Shown here piece after piece: positions 46,991 to 56,088 of a stretch of DNA of 64,000 nucleotides. The notes below the pieces were generated by a model. That model worked only from the letters and a program-made list of their open reading frames with translations, was not told where the DNA came from and did not search any database. Position numbers and translations under genes: made by a program. Position 1 is the first letter of the stretch; each line of letters begins with the position of its first letter. The DNA is from COE1 sp036310845 (GTDB taxonomy: Bacteria > Bacillota > Clostridia > Lachnospirales > Lachnospiraceae), in NCBI GenBank assembly GCA_036310845.1, contig JAXJRB010000127.1, positions 1 through 64,000 of the forward strand, in the 5' to 3' direction.

Positions 46991-47067
46991 TTTGTTGACC
47001 TCCTATTGTATTTGCCATAATGTCATACCAAAGTATTCACACTATGAATTCACAGAATGACTTGAAT

Positions 47068-47436
47068 CTAGTTTAATGTTGCAAGTACTGCCCCTGCTTC
47101 AACAGCATCACCTACTGCTACATCAATACTAGCTACTGTTCCATCCTGTGGAGCTACAACAGGGATTTCCATCTTCATAGCTTCAAGAATAACAACTGTG
47201 TCACCTTTCTTTACAGCCTGTCCCACATTAGCTTCAATCTTGAAAATCTTACCTGCCGCACCAGCTTCTACCTTAACACTACCAGCACCAGCTGCTGCCT
47301 TAGGAGCTGCTGTTTTTGGAGCTGCCTTTGGCGCTGCCTTAGGAGCTGTTGCTACTGGAGCTACTCCTGTGGAAGTGCCTTCTTCTACTACTACATCATA
47401 TACGTTGCCGTTAACGGTAATTGTATAATTCTTCAT
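47068..47436 (-). CDS. Biotin carboxyl carrier protein
   Basis: This 122-residue protein carries biotin on Lys88 in the motif EAMKMEIPV. A flexible Ala/Pro/Lys linker (about 26-52) joins a short N-terminal segment to the biotinyl domain, as in the 1.3S/gamma subunit of transcarboxylases and Na+-pumping decarboxylases. It is the mobile carrier shared by the cluster. Confidence 0.94.
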   Translation of the reverse strand: MKNYTITVNGNVYDVVVEEGTSTGVAPVATAPKAAPKAAPKTAAPKAAAGAGSVKVEAGAAGKIFKIEANVGQAVKKGDTVVILEAMKMEIPVVAPQDGTVASIDVAVGDAVEAGAVLATLN

Positions 47437-47490
47437 TTCAATATCCTCCTAAATAAATACATTATTTATTAATCATTGCAAAGACGCCTC

Positions 47491-48300
47491 TTATGCTCTC
47501 TGCCACTTCTTTGTACTAGCTCTCTTAATACTTCTCACCTGGAATCCATCTGCAGATGTACCTTCATATGCTGCAATTGCTGCTGCAATAACAGCTACAA
47601 GCTCTGTATCATCCGCAAGCTCTTCCTCTTCTTCAACAGCAATTGCTGGAGTCGAAGTCACCGCAGGCATTTCTTCCTTCTTTGCGAATTTCTCCTGAAG
47701 CTTAGGGATGAATCCGAAACAAGCAATAATTAAACTAATCAAAATCAGAACCGCAAATACAGTTCCCATACCAATCAGAGTATTTAATGCCGCTCTTACC
47801 ATCAATTCTGCAAGACTCTCATTCAAATTCAAAGTACATGCAGTCATTTTGAGGTAAATATCATTTGTAAAGATAAGTTCCACAGAGCCTTCTGCCTTCT
47901 CTCCCTTTACAGGAATGTTAACAATAATGGTATCACCATCCACAACCGAAGATGCTTCACCCAGCTCTGCAATTGCTCCCATCGTCTCTAAACCAGAATC
48001 AAAGGATGTAAGTGCGCTCCTAACACCTTTACCATCGCATATAAAAGAGGAATCTCCTGAAAACTGTGCAAAAGTAGATGCATATACATCTCCTAACTCA
48101 ATATTATTGTAGTCAGCAAGAACTTCATTTACATCTCCTGTTTCCACCAAAACAGTTGTCATATTAACAACCATCACAGCTCTATCCTCAGCAGCTGTAA
48201 CCTTACTCTGCTGCATCTCACTTAAGGATTCCTCTGAACCACATGCTGCCAAACCGAGAACACAGGTAAGCATTAATAATGTTTTTACGATTTTTTTCAT
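47491..48300 (-). CDS. OadG-like membrane subunit with a lipoprotein front
   Basis: This protein of about 269 residues begins with a lipoprotein signal peptide whose lipobox is LAAC (Cys20). An extracellular region follows (about 21-165). One membrane helix (about 175-195) and an acidic cytoplasmic tail come next. The helix and tail match OadG/MmdD, which anchors the alpha subunit and the biotin carrier to OadB. OadG is normally only 80-130 residues, so the outer domain is an addition. ATG at 48300 is preferred to the GTG at 48312. Confidence 0.8.
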   Translation of the reverse strand: MKKIVKTLLMLTCVLGLAACGSEESLSEMQQSKVTAAEDRAVMVVNMTTVLVETGDVNEVLADYNNIELGDVYASTFAQFSGDSSFICDGKGVRSALTSFDSGLETMGAIAELGEASSVVDGDTIIVNIPVKGEKAEGSVELIFTNDIYLKMTACTLNLNESLAELMVRAALNTLIGMGTVFAVLILISLIIACFGFIPKLQEKFAKKEEMPAVTSTPAIAVEEEEELADDTELVAVIAAAIAAYEGTSADGFQVRSIKRASTKKWQRA

Positions 48301-48318
48301 ATTAACGTTCACCCTTTC

Positions 48319-49752
48319 TTAGACCGTACCATGCTTCTTAGACGGACGATCTTCTCTTTTTGTAAATAACATTTCAAATGCACCGATTACATACTTTCTT
48401 GTATCAGCTGCTTCGATAATCTGGTCTACATATCCTCTCTTAGCAGCGCCTGTTGCACTTGTCTGAAGTGCTGCATATTCTGCTGCCTTTTCTTTGATTA
48501 CACCAGCACCCTGACCCTCATACATAATCTTAGCTGCAAGTGTTGCATCCATTGATCCGATTTCTGCGTTTGGCCATGCAATTGTAATATCTGCACCAAT
48601 TGCCTTGGAATTCATAGCTACATAAGCACTTCCATAAGCCTTACCAATCACCACATTTACCTTAGGTACTGTTGCATTTGCAAATGCGTATGTAAGCTTC
48701 GCTACTGCCTTAGCAATTCTCTTCTCGCTACATACAGTTGCTTCATATCCCTTCACATTTGTTAAAGACAATACCGGAATATCGAATGCATCACAGAAAT
48801 TAACAAACTCTGCCGCCTTCTCACATCCGTTTGCAGTTAATACTGCATCAAATTTATCCGTCACTTCGCCATCTGCATTGTAAACCTCTGTACGATTTGC
48901 AACACATCCAACAGTAAGACCATTTAACTTAATAAACCCTGTCACCATTTCCTTTGCATAATTTTCCTTAACCTCAAAGAAAACGTTATTATCTGCAATT
49001 GTTGAAAGTGCAATAGATGTATCACCCACACAGTTTGCAAGCTCTGCACATACTCTGTTTAAATCATCTGTACACTCTTCATAAGTAGCGTCATCTTCAT
49101 TATTTCCAGGAATCATTGTTACAAGCTCTCTAATCTTTGCATAAATTGTAGCTTCATCTGCAACAACATCAACATTTCCTGCTTCCTTGCTCTGGAAATC
49201 AGCAGCAGCGGAATCTAATTTAGATGCACTATTTCCATCTAATGCATTTGGAGAATTCACAAAAAGCTTAGCCTTTGTTTCTTCCATAAATGTGAAATCT
49301 GTTAAAGTAGGCATAATGGCAAGTCCACCACCACAGCTTCCAAAGATAGCTGTAATCTGTGGGATAACACCAGAAGCAAGTGTCTGCTTCATATAAATCT
49401 CACCAAACGCGTTTAAGGCATCTGTTGCCTCCTGCAATCTAAGTCCGGCCGAGTCAATAAGACCAATAACAGGAGCACCTGTCTTTAACGCCAGATCATA
49501 GAGGTTCGCAATCTTCTTGGCATGCATCTCACCAACAGAACCGTTTAATACGGAAGCATCCTGGCTATACACATATACAAGATTGCCATCAATAACTCCG
49601 TAACCGGTTACAACACCATCAGAAGGAGTTTCAGCCTGTTTCAAATTAAAATCTGTAGCTCTTGCAGTAACAAGTGCACCAATTTCAACGAAACTTCTTT
49701 CATCAAGTAAAGATTCAATTCTTTTACTTGCCAAACTTGAAGTAGTACTCAT
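48319..49752 (-). CDS. Carboxyltransferase, methylmalonyl-CoA decarboxylase alpha-like (12S type)
   Basis: This 477-residue protein has two crotonase-fold halves of the carboxyl transferase family. FGSCGGGLAI in the first half and VIGKAYGSAYVAM with IGSMDATLAAKI in the second are the likely oxyanion loops. The closest functional relatives are MmdA and the 12S subunit of methylmalonyl-CoA carboxyltransferase, which are about 40 residues longer. It is the first gene of the five-gene cluster; GGAGG lies nine bases before the ATG. Confidence 0.88.
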   Translation of the reverse strand: MSTTSSLASKRIESLLDERSFVEIGALVTARATDFNLKQAETPSDGVVTGYGVIDGNLVYVYSQDASVLNGSVGEMHAKKIANLYDLALKTGAPVIGLIDSAGLRLQEATDALNAFGEIYMKQTLASGVIPQITAIFGSCGGGLAIMPTLTDFTFMEETKAKLFVNSPNALDGNSASKLDSAAADFQSKEAGNVDVVADEATIYAKIRELVTMIPGNNEDDATYEECTDDLNRVCAELANCVGDTSIALSTIADNNVFFEVKENYAKEMVTGFIKLNGLTVGCVANRTEVYNADGEVTDKFDAVLTANGCEKAAEFVNFCDAFDIPVLSLTNVKGYEATVCSEKRIAKAVAKLTYAFANATVPKVNVVIGKAYGSAYVAMNSKAIGADITIAWPNAEIGSMDATLAAKIMYEGQGAGVIKEKAAEYAALQTSATGAAKRGYVDQIIEAADTRKYVIGAFEMLFTKREDRPSKKHGTV

Positions 49753-49833
49753 TTTATAACCTCCATTTTATATTAATAGTTTAAATAAAACATTTTATCG
49801 TAATCCTGTATGCAACAAAATCACGTCAGTATG

Positions 49834-49839
49834 AGTATA
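49834..49839 (-). promoter_or_regulatory. Likely -10 box of the decarboxylase cluster
   Basis: TATACT is preceded by TGC, an extended -10 box, about 80 bases before the first gene. No good -35 sequence is placed 17 bases upstream. Confidence 0.5.
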
Positions 49840-49931
49840 GCATAGTTTCATAATTACGCCTAGTAAAATTTGTATTTTTTTACTGTTTTTTGCCTTTTCT
49901 TTTCTACTATTTTATGTTCTTTTTTTGTTTT

Positions 49932-51242
49932 CTAAATCATCCAATATTTTACCAAAATTTTCAGACTCCATCGTAAGTCAATTTTCAGTATTTCTGCTGC
50001 CGCAACCACCTCCATCGTCTTCCATTTTTCTTCCCCAATCATATAATGCAACTCTCCTACACTCTGCCCTTTTTTTATAGGAGCTGTCAGCTTCTGCGCT
50101 TTTTCAAAAATTATCGTAATATCCTCATTCGGATTCATCATAACCTGCTCAACACATCCCTCCTCTTCCTCTTTAAGTTCTATCGAAACCCTTACCTTTT
50201 CTCCTATTTTTTCACCCTGTGCATCCAATACCACAATCGGTTCATATACCTCTGATGGTATCTTTGCCTCCTCTAAATTGTGTAGCATATAATACTCCAA
50301 GCCATATTCCATCAGCTGTCTTGTATCGCTCCATTTATACGTTTTATGATTAGGCCAGCCACACGCAAGCAACGCAACGGTATACACACGTTCACCCTGC
50401 TTTAACGCACCCACATAACAATATCCTGCTTTATTCGTAAAACCCGTTTTCCCAGACAATGCCCCCTCCATCATACCCAAGAATGCATTATGATTCGTAC
50501 AACCAAAGCTCCTCTTTCCTTCCACATCTGTAAAAGAATACGACGATGTCCTTGTTATCTCAAGAAACTGTTCTCTATTGGGTGATTCCATGATGCAATA
50601 TGCCATAATACGAGCCAAATCCTCTGCCGTTGTCAAATGCTCCTTCACCTCTTTATCCCCAACACCATTACTATATTCCGCTGTCGCATCCAAACCATTC
50701 GGCGTAATAAACCACGTATTTTCACACCCTATTTCCTTAGCCTTCTGATTCATTAATACCGAAAATTCTTCTACACTACCAGCAACATGCTCTGCTATAG
50801 CAACCGCTGAATCATTATGAGACTCAAGCATAAGCGAGTACAACAAATCTCGCAATCGATATTGCTCCCCTTCTCGGATATGAAGCTGTACATTAGGCAT
50901 AGATGCCGCATAAGAGGATACCTTCACAACATCTTCAAGATTTGCCCTTTCCAAAGTTACAATCAAAGTCATTATTTTTGTTGTACTTGCCATCGGCAAT
51001 TGCTCTTTACCATTTTTGGAATACAACACTCGCCCCGATTTTGCATCCATCAAAACCGCCCCTTGCGCATACAGTTGCAATGGTGGAATATCCACTTGTA
51101 TATCTTGACTCGTCACCGCTACCGCATCCTCGGCCACTAATTCACATCTCTTTTCCGCCCCCACAATATATTCTCTTTTCACAATACACATCATGCCTAT
51201 CATGCAAAATAGCACAGCCATTTTCCTCATGCTAATTACCAT
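49932..51242 (-). CDS. D-alanyl-D-alanine carboxypeptidase (PBP5/DacF type)
   Basis: This 436-residue secreted enzyme trims the terminal D-Ala of peptidoglycan stem peptides. It has an N-terminal signal peptide (about 5-25), the SxxK motif STTK in PMASTTKIMTL, the SHN triad and the KTG motif in SGKTGFTNKAG. A C-terminal beta domain and a short hydrophobic end follow, typical of membrane-associated DacF. The exact start codon is uncertain between residues 1 and 5. A homologue is encoded 6 kb downstream at 57144. Confidence 0.92.
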   Translation of the reverse strand: MVISMRKMAVLFCMIGMMCIVKREYIVGAEKRCELVAEDAVAVTSQDIQVDIPPLQLYAQGAVLMDAKSGRVLYSKNGKEQLPMASTTKIMTLIVTLERANLEDVVKVSSYAASMPNVQLHIREGEQYRLRDLLYSLMLESHNDSAVAIAEHVAGSVEEFSVLMNQKAKEIGCENTWFITPNGLDATAEYSNGVGDKEVKEHLTTAEDLARIMAYCIMESPNREQFLEITRTSSYSFTDVEGKRSFGCTNHNAFLGMMEGALSGKTGFTNKAGYCYVGALKQGERVYTVALLACGWPNHKTYKWSDTRQLMEYGLEYYMLHNLEEAKIPSEVYEPIVVLDAQGEKIGEKVRVSIELKEEEEGCVEQVMMNPNEDITIIFEKAQKLTAPIKKGQSVGELHYMIGEEKWKTMEVVAAAEILKIDLRWSLKILVKYWMI

Positions 51243-51271
51243 ACCTTTTCATTTCTCTTTTGCAATATATG

Positions 51272-51305
51272 CAAAAACAGCCTGGTACATGATACCAGAC
51301 TGTTT
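51272..51305 (-). terminator. Terminator after the ion transporter gene
   Basis: The stem AACAGtCTGGTA / TACCAGgCTGTT is followed by TTTGC on the minus strand, ending the four-gene operon from the TetR-HPt gene. Confidence 0.8.
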
Positions 51306-51315
51306 AAATCCACCC

Positions 51316-52440
51316 TTATAACATTTGCAAAAATCCTGTAATTACCAATATTATCACAAGCAAAATAAAATTATATATCGTAAATTGTTTAAAATACTCT
51401 TTCTTTTGTTCCGGGTATGCTTTCCCATAGAAGCGATAAGAAATCAAACTAGCCATGGAAGCAATCAAGGTACCAAGACCTCCAATATTTACACCATACA
51501 AAAGTTGCTTCAAATCTGTTGTAAATCCCGAAAGCAACATTGCCGCCGGAACATTACTAATAATTTGACTGGAGAAAACACCCATCACAAGTTCATTTCC
51601 CGTAATAATGTTCATAATCCATAGATTAATCACATCGATTTGTTTCATATTTCCGATAAAAACAAAAAAACCCGCAAAAGTAAATAATAATGCATAATCA
51701 GCTTCTACAAAAAGTTTTCTATTTACAGCCAGCACAACAAGCACTACTACCGCCCCAACAATCCAATGGGAATACAGATGAAATACATTTCCCATACATA
51801 CCAAAAACAAAAACACATAAATCCAAAATGGTTTTTTCTTTATTACGTCATTCTCTTCTACTTCTGTACGTATCTCTACCGTTATCTCCTGATCTTTTAA
51901 CAGAAAAATACAACCAATACTCAACAAAAAAGAAAGTAGCGTTATAGGAAGCATATGTAACATAAACTCTCCAACTGTCATATTTCCTGCTGAAAAAAGC
52001 AATAAATTCTGTGGATTTCCAATCGGTGTCAGCATACTTCCCAAATTGGCCGCTATTGTTTCTATTACAACAACCGGTATCAACCGTTCTTCGCATGCAA
52101 TCATCGCAAATACAGAAATTGTAAAGGGAACAAATGTAATTAATGCAACATCATTTGTAATCAGCATACTGCCAAAAAAGCATAAGCACACCAACACCAT
52201 CACCAAACTTCGCAAACTATTTACCTTGCAGCAAAGTCTTTCTCCCATAAGCCGAAACACACCAAGACTTTTAAAGCCACCGACCACCAACATCAATGCA
52301 AATAACAACACTAAAACTCTATAGTCTATATAGGAAAAATATTCTTTACTTGGTTTTACAATAAACGAAGAAATCAACGCCAATATAATCGCTATTAAAA
52401 GCACAATATCTTTTTTTATAAAATTAACTATCTTTTTCAT
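51316..52440 (-). CDS. ArsB/NhaD-like permease (SLC13 superfamily)
   Basis: This 374-residue polytopic membrane protein resembles the ArsB/NhaD ion transporter superfamily. The segments FFGSMLITNDVALITFVP, ANLGSMLTPIGNPQNLLLF and SQIISNVPAAMLLSGF show the family's N-D/T-P-x-G-N-P pattern. It is slightly short for the family (about 430). The substrate cannot be inferred. It ends the operon that starts with the TetR-HPt gene, five bases after the uridine kinase. Confidence 0.85.
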   Translation of the reverse strand: MKKIVNFIKKDIVLLIAIILALISSFIVKPSKEYFSYIDYRVLVLLFALMLVVGGFKSLGVFRLMGERLCCKVNSLRSLVMVLVCLCFFGSMLITNDVALITFVPFTISVFAMIACEERLIPVVVIETIAANLGSMLTPIGNPQNLLLFSAGNMTVGEFMLHMLPITLLSFLLSIGCIFLLKDQEITVEIRTEVEENDVIKKKPFWIYVFLFLVCMGNVFHLYSHWIVGAVVVLVVLAVNRKLFVEADYALLFTFAGFFVFIGNMKQIDVINLWIMNIITGNELVMGVFSSQIISNVPAAMLLSGFTTDLKQLLYGVNIGGLGTLIASMASLISYRFYGKAYPEQKKEYFKQFTIYNFILLVIILVITGFLQML

Positions 52441-52445
52441 ACGCC

Positions 52446-53075
52446 CTACTTCATTTGCAATTTCTTTGTGAGGTATGTTGTTAACATATCAATTCCTGGT
52501 TCATTTTCCCCGCCTCGAGGAATAATAACATCTGCATACTTCTTAGATGGCTCTACAAATTCTTCATGCATCGGCTTAACTGTTTCACTATATTGTTGTA
52601 GAATCGACTCAATACTTCTTCCTCGCTCTACCATATCACGCCTGATACGACGCATCAAACGTTCATCTGCATCTGCATCAACAAATATTTTGACATCCAT
52701 CAAATCTCTCAATTCTCTATTTTCAAGAATAAGAATACCTTCCATCAAAATCACCATTCTTGGTTCAACCGTCATAGTATCCTTAGAACGATTATGCGCA
52801 CAATAATCATATACTGGTACTTCAACCGAATAGCCCTTTATTAATTTTCTAACATCTTCTACCATTCTATCTGATTCAAAGGAATCCGGATGATCATAAT
52901 TAAGCTTACATCTTTCTTCAAACGTCATTTCATCATGTGCCTTATAATAACTATCATGACTAATTACCACAATATCATTCCCAAAATATTCCTTCACTTT
53001 ATTAATAATTGTCGTTTTTCCAGAAGCAGATCCTCCTGCAACACCAAGAACACATATTTTTCTATCAAAGTTCAT
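52446..53075 (-). CDS. Uridine kinase
   Basis: This kinase of about 209 residues has a Walker A P-loop GVAGGSASGKTTI and the URK segments SHDSYYKAHDEMTF, NYDHPDSF and the LMEGILILENREL lid region. It phosphorylates uridine and cytidine in pyrimidine salvage. Homologues near 210 residues are normal. ATG at 53075 follows GAGGAG; a longer frame would run into the response regulator gene, which it already overlaps by 11 bases. Its place in a signalling operon is unexplained. Confidence 0.9.
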   Translation of the reverse strand: MNFDRKICVLGVAGGSASGKTTIINKVKEYFGNDIVVISHDSYYKAHDEMTFEERCKLNYDHPDSFESDRMVEDVRKLIKGYSVEVPVYDYCAHNRSKDTMTVEPRMVILMEGILILENRELRDLMDVKIFVDADADERLMRRIRRDMVERGRSIESILQQYSETVKPMHEEFVEPSKKYADVIIPRGGENEPGIDMLTTYLTKKLQMK

Positions 53076-53484
53076 TTCTGCGCTCCTCATTTCTATATGC
53101 ATATAACTCAATAATATTCTGAACTCGCCTTTTAATGATTCGCGGTTCAAAAGGTTTAATCACCATATCTGCCACATCATATTCAAATGCCTTTACGCTT
53201 GTTTCCTCAGAGGAATCATCCGTAACAATAACAACCGGAATTTTTTGCAGTTCATTATCCTTTTTCATATGTTCCAATACGCCAAATCCATCCATTACCG
53301 GCATAATAACATCCAGCAAAATAACTGCCAGCTCATCCCGTTCCTGTTCTAAAATTTCTATTGCTTCTAAACCATTTCTCGCTTCCAAAATTTCATAGCC
53401 ATCATGAAACATCACACCAAGCATAAAACGATTCATACCCTTATCATCTACTACCAGTATCTTCTGATTTATTTTCAACTCCAT
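53065..53484 (-). CDS. Stand-alone CheY-like receiver protein
   Basis: This 139-residue protein is a single receiver domain. The acidic pair is Asp13-Asp14 in VVDDKGMN, the phospho-acceptor is Asp58 in LLDVIMPVMDG, and Thr88 and Lys110 complete the active site. It has no output domain. The gene starts 14 bases after the TetR-HPt gene stops. The HPt His there is an obvious candidate phosphate donor or acceptor. No sensor kinase is encoded nearby. Confidence 0.93.
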   Translation of the reverse strand: MELKINQKILVVDDKGMNRFMLGVMFHDGYEILEARNGLEAIEILEQERDELAVILLDVIMPVMDGFGVLEHMKKDNELQKIPVVIVTDDSSEETSVKAFEYDVADMVIKPFEPRIIKRRVQNIIELYAYRNEERRNEL

Positions 53485-53498
53485 AACCCCTATCTCAT

Positions 53499-54449
53499 CT
53501 ACAACAGAGTCATAATCTCTTTACAGATTTTCATTACCTCTTCAAATGCCTCCATCGCACCTTCAAGACCACCCTGTCTAAGTATTTCTACTAATATACT
53601 AATCTTTCCATGAACACGATCTAGTCCAAGATTCCCTGCCATTCCTTTTAAGCCATGGGCATAATCAAATGCTTCTTTCGCATTCCCCGCCTCAACACTT
53701 TCCTGCAATAGCTCAAAATCAGGATCCTCAAAAAACTCTTTCAAAAATTTCTTATACGCTTCTTTATTCCCCTTCATACGTTCAAGAGCCTTGTCAACAT
53801 TCACACCCTTTTCTTTTAGACTTCCCCAAATTGTTTCTTCGGCATTGTCTCTTTTTACAATACCTTGTAACAGAACCTCGTTCTGCTGCTCCAACATTTT
53901 TTCAGCCATTTCCAAATCAATCTCCTTATTGGATTTCATCAGAAACGCAAACCCCCAAAACGATGCTACAAGCGTTATCGCCATTACTTGCGCATTTCCC
54001 ACCTTAACATCGCCCTCATTCATCCCCATTCTCAGATAACTCTCAACTCTCTTAATAAACGGATTCTCACTATGTTTTAAGCTACCACAATATAGCATCT
54101 GCATATGCGCAGACTCCAAATCCATTGCATATACTCTTTCTAACGCACTCTTCATAATACGTTTTAAGTTCGTCGGCACATCTTCTTCCCTAACATAACT
54201 CTCATCCATAACAAGAAGAAAGGGCTTCGCATGTAATGCCGCTACAGCCCTTGCTAATGCATCTTTATCTTCAAATCTCACATATATTGCAGAATTAGAA
54301 CAGCCGCTCTCTTTTGCTACACGACGAATGGTAAGATTCTCATAACCTTCCTCTGCCACAATCGACACCGCCGCATCTAATATCTTACGACCAATACTAT
54401 CTTCCATCAACGATTGCTTGTTCTCAATTCCTTCATTTTCGTATATCAT
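53499..54449 (-). CDS. TetR regulator fused to an HPt domain
   Basis: This 316-residue protein joins a TetR-type HTH and ligand domain (about 17-200; HTH core around IRRVAKESGC and SNSAIYVRFEDKDAL) to a C-terminal HPt domain (about 220-316). The phospho-accepting His265 is in FDYAHGLKGMAGNLG, followed by the helical RVHGKISILVEILRQGG. A separate receiver protein is encoded 14 bases downstream. I infer that phosphorylation of the HPt, or receiver binding, changes DNA binding. Twin TAACAATGTT repeats lie between the promoter and the start codon, consistent with autorepression. This fusion is unusual. Confidence 0.85.
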   Translation of the reverse strand: MIYENEGIENKQSLMEDSIGRKILDAAVSIVAEEGYENLTIRRVAKESGCSNSAIYVRFEDKDALARAVAALHAKPFLLVMDESYVREEDVPTNLKRIMKSALERVYAMDLESAHMQMLYCGSLKHSENPFIKRVESYLRMGMNEGDVKVGNAQVMAITLVASFWGFAFLMKSNKEIDLEMAEKMLEQQNEVLLQGIVKRDNAEETIWGSLKEKGVNVDKALERMKGNKEAYKKFLKEFFEDPDFELLQESVEAGNAKEAFDYAHGLKGMAGNLGLDRVHGKISILVEILRQGGLEGAMEAFEEVMKICKEIMTLL

Positions 54450-54460
54450 ACCATAACCCC

Positions 54461-54530
54461 TAACAATGTTGTTTTTTCACACAGTAACAATGTTCTTTTG
54501 AATTATGACACCAAATCTATTTTTTGTCAA
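54461..54530 (-). promoter_or_regulatory. Promoter and likely operator of the TetR-HPt operon
   Basis: TTGACA (54525-54530) and CATAAT (54502-54507) are 17 bases apart. Two identical copies of AACATTGTTA follow at 54485-54494 and 54461-54470, 24 bases apart, between the promoter and the gene. Each holds the 9-bp palindrome AACATTGTT and is a good candidate operator for the TetR domain. Confidence 0.7.
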
Positions 54531-54620
54531 TCAAACATGTAAAAACTTTTGAATTTAATGTTTTATATGTTTTTCACATGCAATATCACCTTTTGCATCA
54601 GAACAGTGTTGCGCACTCTC

Positions 54621-55190
54621 TTAAATATCCAACTTTAGCTGAACCTCTTCCTCTGCCTGATGTTTAAAATCCTCTAACTGTTCAGAATTCAAGGTTGGTA
54701 AATCTCCTAGCGATTTCACACCAAAGTTTCTCAAGAATTCTTCTGTTGTTCCAAACAGCAACGGGCGCCCTGGCGCATCTAACCTGCCAAGTTCTTGAAT
54801 TAAATTAAATTCCACCAGCTTATCCACTGCATGACTACAGCTTACACCTCTTATTTTTTCAATCTCAAGCCTAGTAACTGGCTGTTTATATGCTATTATC
54901 GACAATGTTTCCAGCAAAGTATCTGAAAGCACATATTTTCGTGGTGCTTTCGCAACTTTAATCAAATACTCATATAACTCCGGTTTTGTACACAACTGAT
55001 ACGATTCTTCTAATTCAACAATCGAAATCCCCCTATCTTCTGCCTTATACCGTTCATTCATTGCCATAACTATTTTTTTAACTTCTTTATTCTCTACTTC
55101 CAGTGCATGAGCCAGCTTCGAAACCTCTACCGATTCTCCCATCGCAAACAATACTGCCTCTATAACCGCTTCTGCTTTTTTCTTATCCAA
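54621..55190 (-). CDS. scpB: Segregation and condensation protein B
   Basis: This 189-residue protein has the two winged-helix domains of ScpB. Segments include EAVLFAMGESVEVSKLA, LLETLSIIAYKQPVTRLEIE and RPLLFGTTEEFLRNFG. With ScpA and SMC it forms the bacterial condensin. It lies 86 bases after scpA, the usual order. Confidence 0.95.
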   Translation of the reverse strand: MDKKKAEAVIEAVLFAMGESVEVSKLAHALEVENKEVKKIVMAMNERYKAEDRGISIVELEESYQLCTKPELYEYLIKVAKAPRKYVLSDTLLETLSIIAYKQPVTRLEIEKIRGVSCSHAVDKLVEFNLIQELGRLDAPGRPLLFGTTEEFLRNFGVKSLGDLPTLNSEQLEDFKHQAEEEVQLKLDI

Positions 55191-55276
55191 GTCCTTGTCC
55201 CACTTTCCGAAATTCTTTTGTCACTATTCCACAGCTTTATAATTGTATTCTTTCCTAATATAGTCTTATCAAATAT

Positions 55277-56026
55277 TTATGCTGCCAAACTCGAAGTAAT
55301 CATAATATCCGAAAAAGCTCCTTCCTGCTCAATAGAAATCATCCCTTGCTTCATCATTTCCAAAATCGCCAGAAACGTTACAATAATCTCCATCTTGCTA
55401 CCCTGCTTTTCCAAAAGCCCATGAAAACTAAATCTCTTATGATTCTTGACATATTCTTCAATAAAACTCTGTTTCTCTTCCAAATTAATTTCATCTTTTT
55501 CAATCTTGCCAAACGTGCTTCTAATGGGATCTATCTTATCCTCTTGTCTTCGCATAACCGTTTTAAATATTTCATGCAATTTTGCAAGATTTATATCACC
55601 GAGCAATTCTTCATAATCAATCGGATAGCGATAATCTTCCACCTCTTTAGGCAGCATCGGTTTCTTGTACCAGCTTTTTGCAGCATCCACCTGTCTATCA
55701 CGCAATTCAAACGACATGAATTTATACATTTTATATTCCAACAGTTTCTGCACAAGCTCGGCTCTCGGATCCTCTTCTTCACCCTCTTCATTTACCTCTT
55801 TCGGAAGAAGCATACGGCATTTAATATCAAGCAAAGTAGCTGCCATAACAAGAAACTCGCTCATAATATTCATATCTTCTGTTTCCATCTGTTTTATATA
55901 CTCCAGATACTGTTCTGTAACAATCACAATCGGAATATCATATATATCAATTTTATTTTTTTCAATCAAATGAAGCAACAAATCCAACGGACCTTCAAAC
56001 ACTTCTAATTTTACAGAGATTGCCAT
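55277..56026 (-). CDS. scpA: Segregation and condensation protein A
   Basis: This 249-residue kleisin bridges the SMC heads. It starts with VKLEVFEGPLDLLLHLIEKNKIDIYDI, the ScpA hallmark, and ends with a winged-helix segment (TFLAILEMMKQGMI). The acidic central linker has no motif. It is transcribed ahead of scpB. Confidence 0.96.
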   Translation of the reverse strand: MAISVKLEVFEGPLDLLLHLIEKNKIDIYDIPIVIVTEQYLEYIKQMETEDMNIMSEFLVMAATLLDIKCRMLLPKEVNEEGEEEDPRAELVQKLLEYKMYKFMSFELRDRQVDAAKSWYKKPMLPKEVEDYRYPIDYEELLGDINLAKLHEIFKTVMRRQEDKIDPIRSTFGKIEKDEINLEEKQSFIEEYVKNHKRFSFHGLLEKQGSKMEIIVTFLAILEMMKQGMISIEQEGAFSDIMITSSLAA

Positions 56027-56088
56027 AGATACCTCCCCTATTCATAACTTTATCTATTTTACTAATATTTTCAGAAAAAGGCAAGATA

